From Paludibacter sp. (GTDB lineage: Bacteria; Bacteroidota; Bacteroidia; Bacteroidales; Paludibacteraceae): a stretch of DNA of 6,506 nt. A program made the position numbers and the translations under genes. Location of the stretch: the NCBI GenBank assembly GCA_030655595.1, contig JAUSNQ010000216.1, positions 1 through 6,506 on the forward strand, in the 5' to 3' direction. This document shows positions 4,138 to 6,506 of this stretch, piece by piece (position 1 is the first letter of the stretch; each line of letters opens with the position of its first letter). The notes under the pieces are model-generated. The model was not told where the DNA came from. It did not search any database and was given only the letters and a program-made list of their open reading frames with translations.

Positions 4138-6506
4138 TTACAAAATCACTTTAGCAGTTTGGTTACCAATTTTCACAACCATCATTCCTTTAGCAGGAAC
4201 AGGGATGGTATTCAAACCATCATTAGCAATACTGCTGATGACCTTTTGACCAATTACATTGTACACTTCCACCAATTCTCCGGCAGTCGCATTGAAACGC
4301 AAGGTTCCGTTGATTGCAGTCAATTTTCTGCCGGCTTCTAGTTTTGGAACCGAAGACAAGCCTGAGTTTTGAGGAGAAGGTGTCATGATTACAAAATCAT
4401 ACCCCAACTGTTGTGTGTAAGAATAATTTCCACTCACAATCTTTCTGGTGGCAGAAGTTGAGTTAGATGGTGCAGCTAAAGCACTACCCCACTGTGGCTG
4501 AGCAGTACCAAAGGCTACATAGTCTTTGAATGCGACATTGGTCACGATTTGTTCTATCGTCAGAGGCTCTGTTAAAGCCTGCCCTTCTATAACGGTATAT
4601 AGAGCAACCTTTCCGTTTGTTGCAGATATATTGGGTGATGTGCTTGATACGTCAGGAGTTGGCAAATTACTACCAACACTTCCTCCGGCAGCGCTTATCA
4701 GAAAATATCCCTTTCCCGGAATGATTTTACCACCAGGAATGGCTATCACATTTGCATTTGTTCCGGTTGCGGAGTAATACTGCACGCTCCAGCCTCCCAC
4801 TTCAATTTGAGAGTTGGTTGTATTATACAGTTCAACAAAATCAGCATTGAAAGGAGCGCCCGAATTTCCACCACCGCCATATACCTCGGAAATGATTACA
4901 TTCGGAGGGGTAAGTTGTTGAGGCGGAATTATTGCTGTTCCATTCAGTGTACGGGTTACATTGTCAGCACCCGGACTGCTCAACGTAAGCGTAGCGGTAT
5001 GCGAACCCGCAGCAAGTGGTGTGTAGGTAATCGACACCCCGGCATTGAGCACCATGCCCGATTCAGCAGCGATTACCGGCGGTGAAGCCATAAAATAATC
5101 GGCGTTGGCACCGCTAATCGATACGGTGATGTTTCCGGTCAGGTTTACACCATTAACCGTGATATCAACTGCAGCAAAACCACCCACATCTGCGTTCATG
5201 GCAGGAACTGACATTTCGGTGACTGTGATGGTAGGTGTGGGAGGAGCTGTTGATACATTTACACTCGCATTGGTGATGCGCCAGTCTGAATAATTGGCAG
5301 TTGCAGCATATACCAGAGCGAAATACACCGTACCGGTAGTAGCAATAACGATATCGCCTGATGATTTTACGGTATAATTATCATCTTGTGTTTCCGGTGC
5401 CGCTATAACCTTCAGGGTAGTCCATGTTGCCGATGCCGGATTACCAAAACCGGCATAATCAGCGGAGAATTTCACCAACAGGGGATTTCCTACATACTTG
5501 GATGCATAATTAAACGCAATTGCCAGCGCACTCTGTGTTGATGTAAACTTAGGAGATATCAGCCAAGATTCCACATTGCCACCACCAAAACCATTCATGT
5601 AAGCACCATCGGCAGAAGGAACAAAAGGTTTACTTCCCGCAACTTCAACAGCATACCAGTCACCCAGCGTATTGTTAAATGACTCGGTATAAGGAACAGT
5701 AGCCGTGGCAGGTAGCACGATGTTTATTGTTTTTTCGGCAACTGCGCTGTTATCCATACCATCTTTCACTGCCATGGCTTTGAAAGTAGTTGTTGAAGTA
5801 ATGTTTACAGGTGCTGTAAACAAGGTAGAAGCAGTTGTAGGGGTAGTGCCGTTGGTAGTATAATACACCGCAGCGTCTTGGGTAATGGATGAAATGGTCA
5901 CATCAGCCGAGTTGAAATAGGTGTCGGTTGATTTGGCTATACCTGCAGCTGAGAATGTGGGAGTTGCAACGGTTGGAATACCACTCACCATACCATAAAC
6001 TACCACATCATCTAAATATAAACGAGCTGTACCTGTTGGTGCAGCATCGTATGTGATTGCAAATTTTAGTCGTACAGCAGGTATTGCTCCGGTTGCACTG
6101 ACAACATACTCATAATCAGCAGATGATCCAGTTAGTGTAAAAGTTTGTGCACCTACATAATCAGCCCCACCATTAGTAGAGTAAGAGACAATCACATTCA
6201 ACCCCAAGGTGTTTGCTGCTTTGAAGGTTACTTTTGTTACATTCGCTAAATCAAAATTGGTATAAGTATATCCTTTATTATCAACTGCTGTAGTGTACCA
6301 ACGCATTTGCATAGATTGTGCACCTGCTATAGCACTTGTTGTAGATGCAGTTCCATAATAGGTACCCCATTGCTGACCGGCAGGTCCGTCTATTTTTTCG
6401 ACAATGTTGTTATAGGAAGTTCCGGCAGTAAAACCCTGAGCACTTTCAAATCCCGTTGAATAGATAATCTCTTCGTTTTGTGCATACGCATACACACTCC
6501 CCAACA
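4138..6506 (-). CDS. Secreted multidomain protein with lamin-tail domain and C-terminal T9SS sorting domain (5' end beyond right edge)
   Basis: An exported protein of which about 788 residues are visible. The frame is open at the right edge, where LGSVYAYAQN looks like the end of a signal peptide cut after AYA; the TTG at 6504 is not a credible start. Numbering from that codon: residues 11-172 form a beta-rich jelly-roll-like module ending ARLYLDDVVVYG; 178-263 resemble a chitobiase/beta-hexosaminidase C-terminal Ig-like module (VYYTTNGTTPTTAS); 270-418 resemble a choice-of-anchor J module (YTESFNNTLGDW, ESWLISPKF, DWRITNASV); 423-525 are Ig-like; 534-712 fit a lamin-tail domain (NVIISEVYGGGGNSG, DFVELYNTTN, GGWSVQYYS, GKGYFLIS). 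Residues 717-788 match the T9SS type A sorting domain (VEVYNVIGQKV, then MMVVKIGNQTAKVIL), which directs transport across the outer membrane and is normally cleaved off. There is no cysteine and no recognisable catalytic domain. A surface adhesion or binding role is inferred. Confidence 0.9.
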   Translation of the reverse strand, partial: LGSVYAYAQNEEIIYSTGFESAQGFTAGTSYNNIVEKIDGPAGQQWGTYYGTASTTSAIAGAQSMQMRWYTTAVDNKGYTYTNFDLANVTKVTFKAANTLGLNVIVSYSTNGGADYVGAQTFTLTGSSADYEYVVSATGAIPAVRLKFAITYDAAPTGTARLYLDDVVVYGMVSGIPTVATPTFSAAGIAKSTDTYFNSADVTISSITQDAAVYYTTNGTTPTTASTLFTAPVNITSTTTFKAMAVKDGMDNSAVAEKTINIVLPATATVPYTESFNNTLGDWYAVEVAGSKPFVPSADGAYMNGFGGGNVESWLISPKFTSTQSALAIAFNYASKYVGNPLLVKFSADYAGFGNPASATWTTLKVIAAPETQDDNYTVKSSGDIVIATTGTVYFALVYAATANYSDWRITNASVNVSTAPPTPTITVTEMSVPAMNADVGGFAAVDITVNGVNLTGNITVSISGANADYFMASPPVIAAESGMVLNAGVSITYTPLAAGSHTATLTLSSPGADNVTRTLNGTAIIPPQQLTPPNVIISEVYGGGGNSGAPFNADFVELYNTTNSQIEVGGWSVQYYSATGTNANVIAIPGGKIIPGKGYFLISAAGGSVGSNLPTPDVSSTSPNISATNGKVALYTVIEGQALTEPLTIEQIVTNVAFKDYVAFGTAQPQWGSALAAPSNSTSATRKIVSGNYSYTQQLGYDFVIMTPSPQNSGLSSVPKLEAGRKLTAINGTLRFNATAGELVEVYNVIGQKVISSIANDGLNTIPVPAKGMMVVKIGNQTAKVIL

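Noticed and set aside
4526..5293. Three plus-strand open frames opposite the T9SS protein gene
   Set aside because: They mirror the low-complexity Thr/Ala/Val-rich coding sequence of the minus strand and have no credible protein features.
6502..6504. TTG as the start of the T9SS-sorted protein
   Set aside because: It would remove the hydrophobic part of the signal peptide; the frame stays open to the edge, so the gene is simply cut by the window.
1..6506. A novel defence, toxin-antitoxin or mobile system
   Set aside because: Every sizeable coding region is accounted for by lon, an envelope lipoprotein, queG and a T9SS cargo protein. No nuclease, transposase, recombinase or toxin-like gene was found.

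Overview
The window looks like chromosomal DNA from a member of the Bacteroidota, most likely Bacteroidales or a close relative. The evidence is a gene with a type IX secretion (T9SS) sorting domain, a DUF4369/TlpA-like lipoprotein of a kind typical of the phylum, two promoters matching the phylum's TTTG / TAnnTTTG pattern, A/T-rich leaders without Shine-Dalgarno sequences, and moderate GC. No genus can be named from the sequence alone.

Layout. Positions 1-1502 (minus strand) hold the first 500 codons of lon, the ATP-dependent protease, which runs off the left edge. A 258-bp divergent intergenic region (1503-1760) carries two back-to-back promoters, one for lon and one for the next gene. Positions 1761-2945 (plus) encode a lipoprotein with an N-terminal DUF4369 domain and a thioredoxin-like domain that has lost the CXXC active site. 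Its 3' end runs into a heptanucleotide tandem repeat, GC(G/T)AA(A/G)A, which supplies the last codons and the stop codon. An inverted copy of the repeat lies just before the next gene, so the RNA between the two genes could fold into a very long hairpin. Positions 3078-4004 (plus) encode QueG, epoxyqueuosine reductase, the last enzyme of queuosine tRNA modification. After a 133-bp convergent spacer with a palindromic element and a strong intrinsic terminator, 4138-6506 (minus) encodes a large, cysteine-free, multidomain secreted protein with a lamin-tail domain and a C-terminal T9SS sorting domain. Its signal peptide starts beyond the right edge.

The genes do not form one pathway: lon is proteostasis, queG is tRNA modification, and the two exported proteins belong to the cell envelope. 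The lipoprotein and queG may share a transcript, since they are 132 bp apart on one strand and no clear promoter is seen for queG. I see no defence system, mobile-element gene, CRISPR array or RNA gene. The most unusual structure is the heptad repeat and its inverted partner at 2904-3069.
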